In this document: in pieces, positions 8,612 through 16,414 of the stretch
Position numbering within the stretch: the first letter of the stretch is position 1
How the letters are laid out: each line of letters begins with the position of its first letter
NCBI RefSeq assembly: GCF_034424175.1
Contig: NZ_CP139986.1
Coordinates: forward strand, 806,001-870,000
Reading direction: 5' to 3'
Source: Kluyvera intermedia
Lineage (GTDB): Bacteria > Pseudomonadota > Gammaproteobacteria > Enterobacterales > Enterobacteriaceae
DNA: 64,000 bases
The notes under the pieces: generated by a model
The model's input: the letters and a program-made list of their open reading frames with translations, nothing else
Database searches by the model: none
Told to the model about the DNA's origin: nothing
Position numbers and translations under genes: made by a program

Positions 8612-10567
8612 ATGTCTACAGGATTACGTTTCACACTGGAGGTGGACGGCTTGCCGTCGGACGCGCTGGTCGTTATCTCCTTTCATCTGAGTCAGTCCTT
8701 TTCCTCACTGTTCGTTCTTGATATCTCGCTGGTCAGCCAGCAGTTTCCTGCGCTTGATTTCCCTCAGGTACTGGAGAAAACCGCGCACCTCAAAATCTGG
8801 CAGGGCACGGAGATACAGCGTCGGATAAACGGCATTGTGACCTGGTTTGAACAGGGGGAAAACGACGGGCACCAGATGCTGTACAGCATGCGAGTTCGCC
8901 CGCCGCTGTGGCGCGCCGCACTGCGCCAGAACTCCCGTATTTTCCAGAATGAGGATATTAAAAGCATCCTCGGGACGATATTGCAGGAAAACGGGGTCAC
9001 GGACTGGAGTCCGCTGTTCAGCGAGGCGCATCCGGCGCGGGAATTCTGCGTGCAGTACGGGGAAACGGATTATGACTTTCTGGCGCGGATGGCCGCGGAG
9101 GAAGGGCTGTTCTTCTACGAAGAGCACTCATCTGACAGCGATGACCAGAGCCTGGTGCTGTGCGACACGGTGCGCTTTCTGCCGAAGGCGTTTGAAATTC
9201 CGTGGAACCCGAATACCCGCACAGAGGTGAGCACGCCGTGCATCAGCCAGTTCCGTCATAGCGCGCAGATACGGCCCTCTTCCGTCATCGGCAAGGACTA
9301 CACCTTTAAACGCCCGGGCTGGGCAGGCCGCTTTAAGCACGAGGGCGAACATCAGGATTACCAGCGCACGCAGTATGAAGTGTTCGACTATCCTGGTCGT
9401 TTCAAGGATGCACACGGGCAGAACTTCACCCGCTGGCAGATGGAGGGATGGCGCAATAATGCCGAGGAGGCCCAGGGGAAAAGCCGTTCCCCTGAAATAT
9501 GGCCGGGACGGCGTATCGCGCTGACGGAACACCCGCAGGCGAGCCTGAACCGGGAATGGCAGGTGGTGAGCAGCGCTTTGCAGGGTAGCCAGCCGCAGGC
9601 GGTGGCAGGGCGTTCCGGCGCAGGAACCACCCTTGAGAATGATTTTACGGTGATCCCGGCAGACAGAACGTGGCGGCCGGTGCCACAGCAGAAACCATCG
9701 GTGGACGGCCCGCAGTCGGCGGTGGTCACCGGCCCGGAAGGCGAAGAGATCTTCTGCGACGAGCACGGGCGCGTGCGGGTGAAATTCAACTGGGACCGCT
9801 ATAACCCACCAGACCAGGACAGCTCGTGCTGGATCCGTGTGGCGCAGGCGTGGGCGGGGCCGGGGTTCGGCAATCTGGCAATACCGCGAGTGGGGCAGGA
9901 GGTGATAGTGGACTTCCTGAACGGTGACCCGGACCAGCCGATCATCATGGGGCGGACGTATCATGCCGAAAATACCCCACCGGGCGGGCTGCCGGGGACG
10001 AAGACGCAGATGACGATACGGTCGAAGACGTACAAGGGCAGCGGCTATAACGAATTGCGTTTTGAGGATGCAACCAATAATGAAGAGATTTATCTGCATG
10101 CTCAGAAAAATATGCAGATGAAAATACTCAACAGTAAGGACGTGCGGGTAAATTATGATCGCACGGTGAGCATTGGTCATGATGAATCCCTCGCTGTGGC
10201 CAATGATCGAAAAGTGACGGTGGAGGGAAAACAGGATCACAAAACAACTAAAGATCATGTGAGTCTGGTGGAAGGTAATTATGGTTTAGAAGTGAAAGGC
10301 GATTTGGCCCAAAAAGTGGCAGGTACGCTGGGTATCAGTGTTCAGGGAGATATTGTTCTCCAGAGTGACAGCAAAATCAGCCTGCGCGTAGGCGGTTCTT
10401 TTATTGTGGTGCATGCAGGCGGCATCGATGTCAGGGGGCCGAAGATAAACCTCAATGGAGGTGGCAGCCCGGGAGAAGTCATTCTGCCTATGCGTCCGGC
10501 CATTTTGAAGGCAGCAGCAGGAGAAGGGACAATGTTTGTGGCTCATTGTCCGATGGATAAGGAATAA
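8612..10567 (+). CDS. vgrG: T6SS spike protein VgrG (TssI)
   Basis: VgrG trimers form the membrane-puncturing spike on the Hcp tube. The 651-residue product has the gp27-like region (residues about 1-370, with YCVQYGETDYDFLARMAAEEGLFFY-type sequence near 148), the gp5 OB fold (EEIFCDEHGRVRVKFNWDR near 390, then GFGNLAIPRVGQEVIVDFL and PIIMGRTYHAENTPPGGLPG) and a repetitive beta-helix needle. There is no extra effector domain; the last about 35 residues after the needle are probably the adaptor docking tail. AGGAGG precedes the ATG. Its 3' third and all downstream genes become AT-rich, as expected when cargo cassettes are exchanged behind a conserved vgrG. Confidence 0.95.
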   Translation: MSTGLRFTLEVDGLPSDALVVISFHLSQSFSSLFVLDISLVSQQFPALDFPQVLEKTAHLKIWQGTEIQRRINGIVTWFEQGENDGHQMLYSMRVRPPLWRAALRQNSRIFQNEDIKSILGTILQENGVTDWSPLFSEAHPAREFCVQYGETDYDFLARMAAEEGLFFYEEHSSDSDDQSLVLCDTVRFLPKAFEIPWNPNTRTEVSTPCISQFRHSAQIRPSSVIGKDYTFKRPGWAGRFKHEGEHQDYQRTQYEVFDYPGRFKDAHGQNFTRWQMEGWRNNAEEAQGKSRSPEIWPGRRIALTEHPQASLNREWQVVSSALQGSQPQAVAGRSGAGTTLENDFTVIPADRTWRPVPQQKPSVDGPQSAVVTGPEGEEIFCDEHGRVRVKFNWDRYNPPDQDSSCWIRVAQAWAGPGFGNLAIPRVGQEVIVDFLNGDPDQPIIMGRTYHAENTPPGGLPGTKTQMTIRSKTYKGSGYNELRFEDATNNEEIYLHAQKNMQMKILNSKDVRVNYDRTVSIGHDESLAVANDRKVTVEGKQDHKTTKDHVSLVEGNYGLEVKGDLAQKVAGTLGISVQGDIVLQSDSKISLRVGGSFIVVHAGGIDVRGPKINLNGGGSPGEVILPMRPAILKAAAGEGTMFVAHCPMDKE

Positions 10568-10569
10568 CA

Positions 10570-11394
10570 ATGCTTCCCGTTCGTTACGCTATTATTGATG
10601 GCGCGGTCATGAAAGATCTTATGGATTTTCTTTCCGAACACAACCCGCCACATGCCTGTCTGTATTCAGAACCCCTTCAGCCTGAATTAGTCGGACTTGC
10701 ACCTTATTTGCTCGAAGTAACACCAGAAGTCGAGAAGTGGCTACAATGGAATACTTACCCATGGGGTATATATCTGACGTCGAAAGCGACGATGCGTGTA
10801 TTGCGACAACATCTTAGAAAGTATTTGCAAGTTCTTCTTCCGAATGAAACCAAGCCAGTGATATTTCGTTTTTATGATCCTCGCAATATTTGGGATTTCC
10901 TGAGTGTATTGTCTGATTGGGAAAAACATCTTTTCCTCGGCGATATCAGTCGAATAGAAACAAATTATCGACTACAACAAGATATGTCTTTTACAAGACT
11001 TCATGAACAGTATCCTGCAACACAAACCATAAAATCTAAGCTAATGTCTATTAGTAAAGAACAATATTCGTTATTAGAAATTATCTTTGAACGCAGATAT
11101 GTTAGAGAGTTGACTGAAACAATGAGAGCGGTATCCACATCTATTAATAATATTTCTATTACTTGGTCAGGTGAGCTGTTTAATTACCTTCGTAATTTAG
11201 GAATCATAGACCGAAGAAGTATAGATGAGTTAGCAAAATTATTTACCATAAATAATATTTTTAACTTGGATGATATCCCTCATGAGTATGCAATTATTTT
11301 GGAGGGGATGACGCACCCGGGGCATTACCGTGCAGAACAGTTGCTATTAAATGTTAACGGTGTAATACCGGCATGGGAAAGGAGTGTTCTATAA
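10570..11394 (+). CDS. DUF4123-family T6SS effector adaptor
   Basis: DUF4123 proteins (Tap/TEC class) are cytoplasmic adaptors that load a specific effector onto its VgrG and are usually encoded directly between the two, exactly as here. The 274-residue product opens with YAIIDGAVMKDLMDFL and continues ACLYSEPLQPELVGLAPYLLEV and WGIYLTSKATMRVLRQHLRK, then VIFRFYDPRNIWDFL, the typical DUF4123 core (residues 1-115). The C-terminal half is less conserved and probably recognises cargo. It starts two bases after vgrG and its stop overlaps the next start (TAATG), so the three genes are translationally linked. Confidence 0.88.
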   Translation: MLPVRYAIIDGAVMKDLMDFLSEHNPPHACLYSEPLQPELVGLAPYLLEVTPEVEKWLQWNTYPWGIYLTSKATMRVLRQHLRKYLQVLLPNETKPVIFRFYDPRNIWDFLSVLSDWEKHLFLGDISRIETNYRLQQDMSFTRLHEQYPATQTIKSKLMSISKEQYSLLEIIFERRYVRELTETMRAVSTSINNISITWSGELFNYLRNLGIIDRRSIDELAKLFTINNIFNLDDIPHEYAIILEGMTHPGHYRAEQLLLNVNGVIPAWERSVL

Positions 11395-13010
11395 TGCCAA
11401 TAAGCCTTACAGCGGGTTCGCCAAAATGTAACTGCAATAATCCTGATACTTGCACGCATGCCCTGAAAATTATAACGAAAGTCCCGGAAGAAACGTATGA
11501 ATATAAACAAGGTGAATCTTTACCTGTTATCTATCTCCACGATAAAGATGCAGAAGGTGTTGATGTCACAACAACACTTACAGGAAAAACGTGTGTCAGT
11601 AGCAGTCCTGATTGCCCATCAGGCGTAATATATAACGAATACTACCTGAGTCAGCTTAATAAAGGACAGAATAATAATAAATTGAAATATTTGAGTTATG
11701 AAGAAAAACTCAAGCTAACAATGGAAGGCGGCAGTGACGTTAACATAAAAACTCCTGGTTCTGGTTATATTTATGAAACGTTAGAATATCTTGATATAGT
11801 CACGTTTCTGACTGATGTCGTATTTGAAGGTATCGAAAAAATAGATAAAACTGAATATGTCTTGCAAGTTGGGGAATGCCTTGGGCAACCTATCCAGGAA
11901 ATGATTTTTCCTCTTAAAACGACGGCGAACGATAGAGCTAAATATCCTATATTTACCACTGTAGATACTCATATAGTTGTTTATCCAAAGTTCGTTTGGG
12001 AGGTCGATGTTAACATTGCTGCTTCTGAAAATGATGGCACTAAAGAACTGACTGACGATGAACGATACGATATTGTTCAGGGGAGAGCTCAAAATGACCA
12101 GATGAGTGTCGGGAAATATGCCATCACACGGGGTGTTACCATTGACGGAAGCGCTTCAATTGCGGTAGGTAGTGCTAGCAAAGATTATAAAAAGACAATA
12201 GAGAAAGAGTTTACGCGTTATAAGAATAAATTATCATTATTGAGAAATGCAGAAAAGACAATTGATACAGTCACTAATCTTTTTAGAGCGGATGACAAGA
12301 AAATACAATTGCTTACTGTTGATATAAAATATCCATCTCTTGATATTAAGGGCAGTGGTGAACTATTGCTCAGGAAAGATAATAAACCATATGTTAAATG
12401 CGGTGTGGATGTTAATCTGGCTCCATTGATTCAGTTTACTATCACTCTTGACTTGATTCAGGCATTTGCTGCGTATTTTCATCAGGAGAAAAATATTGCC
12501 AGAATCAGAGAAAAAGCACAGTCACAGGAAGATAATGTTAAAAGTGGAGAAAATGGTGTTTATGCCAAAGCTGTTTTGAATATTATCGTCACCGGGGAAG
12601 TTAATCTATCCTATCGCTATGCCTCTGATGAAGATAACGAATTTCACTCTGAACTGGGTGACAAAAATGAAGGCATGCTCGGTTTGTCTTTAGAATCGAA
12701 AGTTGAAGCGGGACTTAAGGTTGTGGTAGTCGAAGCATTTTTTAGTGCTGAAGCGAAAATATCAGCTGAATGTTGCTTTGTATTAGATGAAAAACAAAAG
12801 AAAGACTTAGAGCTTACCTTTTACCATAATGGGGTTGTAATGTATGCGAAATATAAAATTAAAGTAGATATTGGTAATAATGATCAGGATAAAAACTGCC
12901 TGCCGAGTAAAAGTGAATCATCTGATGATAGTTGGGACGAAGGTGAAGGTGAATGGACTTTATGTAAGCCATTAAATAAGGATGTTTCATCCTATAAAAT
13001 TATTTTTTGA
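11394..13010 (+). CDS. Unrecognised T6SS cargo protein, probable effector
   Basis: I do not recognise this 538-residue protein. Position between a DUF4123 adaptor and a secreted partner plus PAAR protein makes it the expected cargo of the upstream VgrG. The start MPISLTAGSPKC was chosen for its overlap with the adaptor stop and an AAGGAG upstream. A cysteine-rich N-terminus (KCNCNNPDTCTHA) is followed by a mixed region, then beta-strand-like segments (KYAITRGVTIDGSASIAVG near 240; CGVDVNLAPLIQFTITLDL near 335) and a glycine and alanine-rich section (LKVVVVEAFFSAEAKISAECC near 440). There is no signal peptide. I see no known nuclease, lipase, amidase or glycosidase motif; the amphipathic strands would fit a membrane-acting toxin, but that is speculation. 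Confidence 0.6.
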   Translation: MPISLTAGSPKCNCNNPDTCTHALKIITKVPEETYEYKQGESLPVIYLHDKDAEGVDVTTTLTGKTCVSSSPDCPSGVIYNEYYLSQLNKGQNNNKLKYLSYEEKLKLTMEGGSDVNIKTPGSGYIYETLEYLDIVTFLTDVVFEGIEKIDKTEYVLQVGECLGQPIQEMIFPLKTTANDRAKYPIFTTVDTHIVVYPKFVWEVDVNIAASENDGTKELTDDERYDIVQGRAQNDQMSVGKYAITRGVTIDGSASIAVGSASKDYKKTIEKEFTRYKNKLSLLRNAEKTIDTVTNLFRADDKKIQLLTVDIKYPSLDIKGSGELLLRKDNKPYVKCGVDVNLAPLIQFTITLDLIQAFAAYFHQEKNIARIREKAQSQEDNVKSGENGVYAKAVLNIIVTGEVNLSYRYASDEDNEFHSELGDKNEGMLGLSLESKVEAGLKVVVVEAFFSAEAKISAECCFVLDEKQKKDLELTFYHNGVVMYAKYKIKVDIGNNDQDKNCLPSKSESSDDSWDEGEGEWTLCKPLNKDVSSYKIIF

Positions 13011-13018
13011 GGTCTTTC

Positions 13019-13960
13019 ATGAAAAATTTATTGATAGCTAGTGCTTTATTTATTTCACTAAACTCTTACGGTAGGGATGATATGAACAGTGTAAGGTATT
13101 CCGCTTATTTTAAAACATTAAGCAGTAGTTGCATTTTATCAGTCAATGGGTTGGATTATCTTAGCACTTTACGTGGCTCAAGAACCATTAGCACAGGGAT
13201 GGATATAACAGATTCTCTGGAGAATGGCTCTAATAACACCATGAGTTTGATTTTTTTTCCCTCTGAATCAAAAATAAAAACTGATATTTATACATGCGAA
13301 GTTAAGATCGTAAGATCGGAACCATCAAAGCCTGATGCAGTAATAACAAATTTTAAAGTCACGTTTAATGGTGAAAATGGTCGGCCATTTAATGATCCTG
13401 AAGGCTACAAAATTAATGATCTCAGCGATACTACACATAACCCTATTATCAAAGGAATATCTAACAGGGTAATATTTGCTGGTGACACTAAGCCTGAAGA
13501 CTGGTTAACTGCTACAAGAAACATAACGATTTCAGGTATTCCTATTTGGCAATGGACTAAAGCATCACCTCAGATTAATGATTTGACGTTAAGGAGCAGG
13601 CTAATCGATGCTTATAAAGACTTAATAAATGATCTTAGAGTCGGTGATCTTACTACAATAAAGGAAAAGTATGCAATAGCTCTGGGTGAATATGCGCTAG
13701 CTATTCTAACTGATGACACTGATTTTTTCTTTAACTCTATAGGAATAGTTAATGCTGTTAAGAAAGGAAAGATAAATCCAAATCCAATCTGGGATGAATA
13801 TACCTTATTGACATATCAGAATAGCAGGGTTTTTTGTCTTGGTGTTAATAGTGTCAATAGGAATTCTCCACTAGAATTTTTTAATACAGATGGGAAACGT
13901 ATATTTTCGTGGAACCCATTCTTTGCTGTTATCGATAACAAGGTAGTGCTGGTTCGTTGA
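13019..13960 (+). CDS. Secreted partner of the T6SS cargo, candidate immunity protein
   Basis: This 313-residue protein starts with a clear Sec signal peptide (MKNLLIASALFISLNSYG, cleavage probably after SYG) and lacks other membrane segments, so it is likely periplasmic. I do not recognise the family. The ATG at 13019 is preceded by GAGG six bases upstream; a TTG at 13007 is less likely. It follows the cargo gene by eight bases. A periplasmic protein directly after a T6SS cargo gene is the usual arrangement for an immunity protein, which would imply that the toxin acts in the periplasm. An alternative is a co-secreted or accessory protein. Codon use is AT-rich like the cargo gene. Confidence 0.55.
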   Translation: MKNLLIASALFISLNSYGRDDMNSVRYSAYFKTLSSSCILSVNGLDYLSTLRGSRTISTGMDITDSLENGSNNTMSLIFFPSESKIKTDIYTCEVKIVRSEPSKPDAVITNFKVTFNGENGRPFNDPEGYKINDLSDTTHNPIIKGISNRVIFAGDTKPEDWLTATRNITISGIPIWQWTKASPQINDLTLRSRLIDAYKDLINDLRVGDLTTIKEKYAIALGEYALAILTDDTDFFFNSIGIVNAVKKGKINPNPIWDEYTLLTYQNSRVFCLGVNSVNRNSPLEFFNTDGKRIFSWNPFFAVIDNKVVLVR

Positions 13961-14081
13961 GTATCAAACCGGCAATAGCTTTTTATTTCTTGTTCTGATA
14001 TGTAAGAAGCAGGGGTAATAATTTCTATAGATTATCCCTGATAAATAGAAAATTAATAGGTACATTGCCCCAGGAGGAAAT

Positions 14082-14366
14082 ATGCCCTCAGCCGCAAAAC
14101 TCAACGATAAAGGTACCCAGCATGATGGGTACCATGAAACAGTAATCACGGTAGGCTCTTCAACAGTCTTTATTGATGGTATGCCCGCTGCCCGTTTGGG
14201 TGATCCCCTCACGCCCCATGATAAGCCCGATCATCCGGTACATTCTCGAAAAATTGCCAGTGGTTCTCCAACGGTATTCATCGATGGGTTACCCGCAGCC
14301 AGAACAGGCGATGCTGTAGATTGTGGTGGTGTGCTCATTGGTAGCGGAACGGTAAATATTGGATAG
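14082..14366 (+). CDS. T6SS PAAR-repeat spike tip protein
   Basis: PAAR proteins form a sharp zinc-bound cone on the VgrG trimer. The 94-residue product has two PAAR units: MPAARLGDPLTPHD near residue 34 and LPAARTGDAVDCGG near 70, with the histidine and cysteine positions expected for metal binding (H46 region, C81 region). It is a stand-alone PAAR without an effector extension. AGGAGG precedes the ATG by about seven bases. Its place at the end of the vgrG-adaptor-cargo-partner set completes a spike-loading cassette. Confidence 0.93.
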   Translation: MPSAAKLNDKGTQHDGYHETVITVGSSTVFIDGMPAARLGDPLTPHDKPDHPVHSRKIASGSPTVFIDGLPAARTGDAVDCGGVLIGSGTVNIG

Positions 14367-15080
14367 AAATTTGTATGTAATTTCTGATAATTATATTTTT
14401 TTATAATTCTATTTTTCGTCATTTTACTCTAATGATTCCGGGAACTTCTGCGGCAGCGTAGTTGATGTATGAGCCAGCAACGGTGGGCGCGGAGAGAGAA
14501 TGGGTGTCGGTGATGCTGTCGCGGTACGAATACACGGAGCCGGGGAACTGCTGGCGGTAAACTACTGTGGTGGTATTCAGGTACGCGGCTTCCTGTCTGA
14601 TCCGAACCATTCGGGACGGCAGATGGGCCATCGGTATGCAGGTAGGCCGCAGACGCGCTGCCGCTATGATGAGATGGGGCGTGTCACGGAGCAGTTAAAT
14701 CCGATGACATAATCTACCGCTACGATTATGAGAAGAGCCGCCTCAAATTGAATTATGGTACTTAAGGAAGTGAGAACCGTAATGACCTCCGGTAATCCTT
14801 TCCGGGATTACCGGCGCGGTAGTGCTTTGCAAACATCATAAGCGATGCTGCTTGCCTTCTCCTGACCGGACAAAGCCCGGATGTTGCCTTGCTGTGATGA
14901 ATCTACCAGGCAGGCATACAGGTTGGACATAGTGTTTATTAGCAATTTGAAGACCAGCAGACCTTTGCTCTGTGATCGGAAGGGGAGGGAGTTGCTAGAG
15001 GGAAATGCTCAGACTGGATGGCAGAAGCCGGGCTGTGACAAGAAGCTAAAGCGACCAGAAATCTACAGTAATTCTGAAAA
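14367..15080. pseudogene. Gene-free island end with decayed YD-repeat (Rhs-type) fragment
   Basis: No intact gene is visible in this 0.7 kb. Around 14650-14760 on the plus strand, RCRYDEMGRVTEQLNPM is followed after a stop and phase change by IYRYDYEKSRL, which is typical YD-repeat (Rhs/wall-associated) sequence. This suggests the remains of an rhs gene, often found behind vgrG and PAAR. The minus strand has an open frame at 14419-14631 that I do not recognise. A perfect hairpin CCGGTAATCC / GGATTACCGG lies at 14789-14814. The remainder to 15080 shows nothing recognisable. Confidence 0.5.
14789..14814. repeat. Perfect 10-bp inverted repeat in island remnant
   Basis: CCGGTAATCC and GGATTACCGG are separated by six bases. 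There is no T run on either side, so it is a poor terminator; it may be a leftover of a mobile element end. Confidence 0.5.
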
Positions 15081-15108
15081 GCAAAAAACCAGCCCGTAGG
15101 CTGGTTTG
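15081..15108 (-). terminator. Terminator downstream of tRNA-Phe
   Basis: Read on the minus strand, AAACCAGCC TAC GGGCTGGTTT is followed by TTTTGC. It lies 11 bases beyond the tRNA 3' end and is a good rho-independent terminator. Confidence 0.85.
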
Positions 15109-15118
15109 TTTAAATAAG

Positions 15119-15194
15119 TGGTGCCCGGACTCGGAATCGAACCAAGGACACGGGGATTTTCAATCCCCTGCTCTACCGACTGAGCTATCCGGGC
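15119..15194 (-). tRNA. pheV: tRNA-Phe (GAA anticodon)
   Basis: The 76-nt sequence read on the minus strand starts GCCCGGATAGCTCAGTCGG, has anticodon GAA inside the loop TTGAAAA, the T-arm GGTTCCGATTCC and an encoded CCA end. It matches E. coli tRNA-Phe as I remember it. In E. coli the pheV copy lies next to speC and is a known island integration site. Here the T6SS island abuts the 3' side of the tRNA, the expected polarity for tRNA-directed integration. The far attachment repeat would lie outside the window to the left. Confidence 0.98.
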
Positions 15195-15299
15195 AACGGG
15201 GCGCATTAAACCGTAATCGCCGCGCCTCGTCAATGAAATTTATGAAATTTGCGGCGAGTTGCACAATCTATCACCACTTCCCACTTTATGCATATAGCT

Positions 15300-16007
15300 T
15301 CAGGCAAAAAATGCCGTCCAGGCCGCGGAAATCGGCATCGCCAGCAGCAACGCGGGTAGCATATTGACCACTGCAAACATCTTGATTCCGCAGATACGCA
15401 GACCGGTTGCCAGCAGCAGCAGACCGCCCACGGCGGTAAAGTCAGCCATCATGGCGGACGTGGTGAACGGGAGAATCAAAAACGCGCAGAATGCCAGCGA
15501 CAGTTGGATAACCAACATCGGTATGCTGATGGCGCAGACCGCAAAACCCAGCGAGCAGGCAAAAATCATGGCGGTAAAGAAATCGAGAAATGACTTGGCA
15601 ATAAGAATGGTCGGGTCACCGGTCATCCCTTCATGCATTGAACCAAAAATCCCTGTGCCGCTGGCGCAGAACAGAACGATGATGGCGACAAAACTCTGAA
15701 TAAAGTTCGCATGCGAGTTATTTTTACCGGGCTTGAGCATGCGTTTTTGCATGCGGGCAACTGCACTGTTGATGCCTTTTTCCAGGAAGCAAATCTCACC
15801 AATCAGCGCGCCGATAAGCGTTGCTAACACCATCACCGGCATGTTGGCGCATTTGATCACCAGCAGCAGGCCAATGCCCAGCGATGCGAGACCAAAAATA
15901 GAGGTCATCGACACGCGAAGACGTTCCGGCAAACGCTGGCTTAGCAGCGCACCAATCAAACCGCCAACTAGCACGGCACCGGCATTAATAAAAGGCCCGA
16001 TGACCAT
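15300..16007 (-). CDS. yqgA: DUF554 inner-membrane protein YqgA
   Basis: YqgA is a conserved polytopic inner-membrane protein of unknown function. The 235-residue product begins MVIGPFINAGAVLVGGLIGA and has about six hydrophobic segments with GLASLGIGLLLVIKC and GTGIFGSMHEGMTGDP, conserved across DUF554. The ATG at 16007 has AGGAG five bases upstream; a GTG six bases earlier is less plausible. Length and position next to speC and tRNA-Phe agree with K-12. Confidence 0.93.
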   Translation of the reverse strand: MVIGPFINAGAVLVGGLIGALLSQRLPERLRVSMTSIFGLASLGIGLLLVIKCANMPVMVLATLIGALIGEICFLEKGINSAVARMQKRMLKPGKNNSHANFIQSFVAIIVLFCASGTGIFGSMHEGMTGDPTILIAKSFLDFFTAMIFACSLGFAVCAISIPMLVIQLSLAFCAFLILPFTTSAMMADFTAVGGLLLLATGLRICGIKMFAVVNMLPALLLAMPISAAWTAFFA

Positions 16008-16414
16008 ATTCACTCCTGTTAATTATCTCTGGATCCTGCATTATTATGGATCGTTTAATCGGTTCAGTGCTTGTGTTTCCGTGGTGTGAGTGCATAAATA
16101 TTTCGTCTTGCACCCTCAGAATAAAGGTGCAATGATTGCGCGAAATTTCTCCTTTCCTGATGGGGCAGCCTGCAATGACATTCTTGCCATTACAACGCCA
16201 CTTCGCCTGCTGGCGAAGGCCTGCCCGTTCACCATTCACCATGCGGTGAAGACAACGCACGCTCACTGCAGGACAACAGTAAGATTAGACAATGTCTGCT
16301 TTTACTGATGTCTGGCACTCGGAGCTGTAATCCAGCTGCACCCAGACGCTTCGTGGGGCAAAGCCAAAGGCTTTGCCCAGGGCTTATTACTTTCCCTGCC
16401 GGGTTGTTACGCTT
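16008..16414. promoter_or_regulatory. Divergent yqgA/speC control region with leader hairpin
   Basis: This 407-bp gap holds the divergent promoters and the speC leader. Two perfect hairpins are visible: CTTCGCC TGCT GGCGAAG near 16202-16219, and GGGCAAAGCC AAA GGCTTTGCCC at 16356-16378, which ends 36 bases before the speC ATG. Neither is followed by a T run. The second could restrict ribosome access or mark a small regulatory leader. I could not fix the promoter elements. Confidence 0.55.

Noticed and set aside
9128..10258. 376-codon minus-strand open frame across vgrG
   Set aside because: It lies fully inside vgrG on the opposite strand; VgrG has unmistakable motifs, and the mirror frame results from its GC-rich codon use.
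1..15118. Insertion sequence or integrase in the T6SS island
   Set aside because: No transposase or integrase motif was recognised within the visible part; an integrase may lie outside the window.
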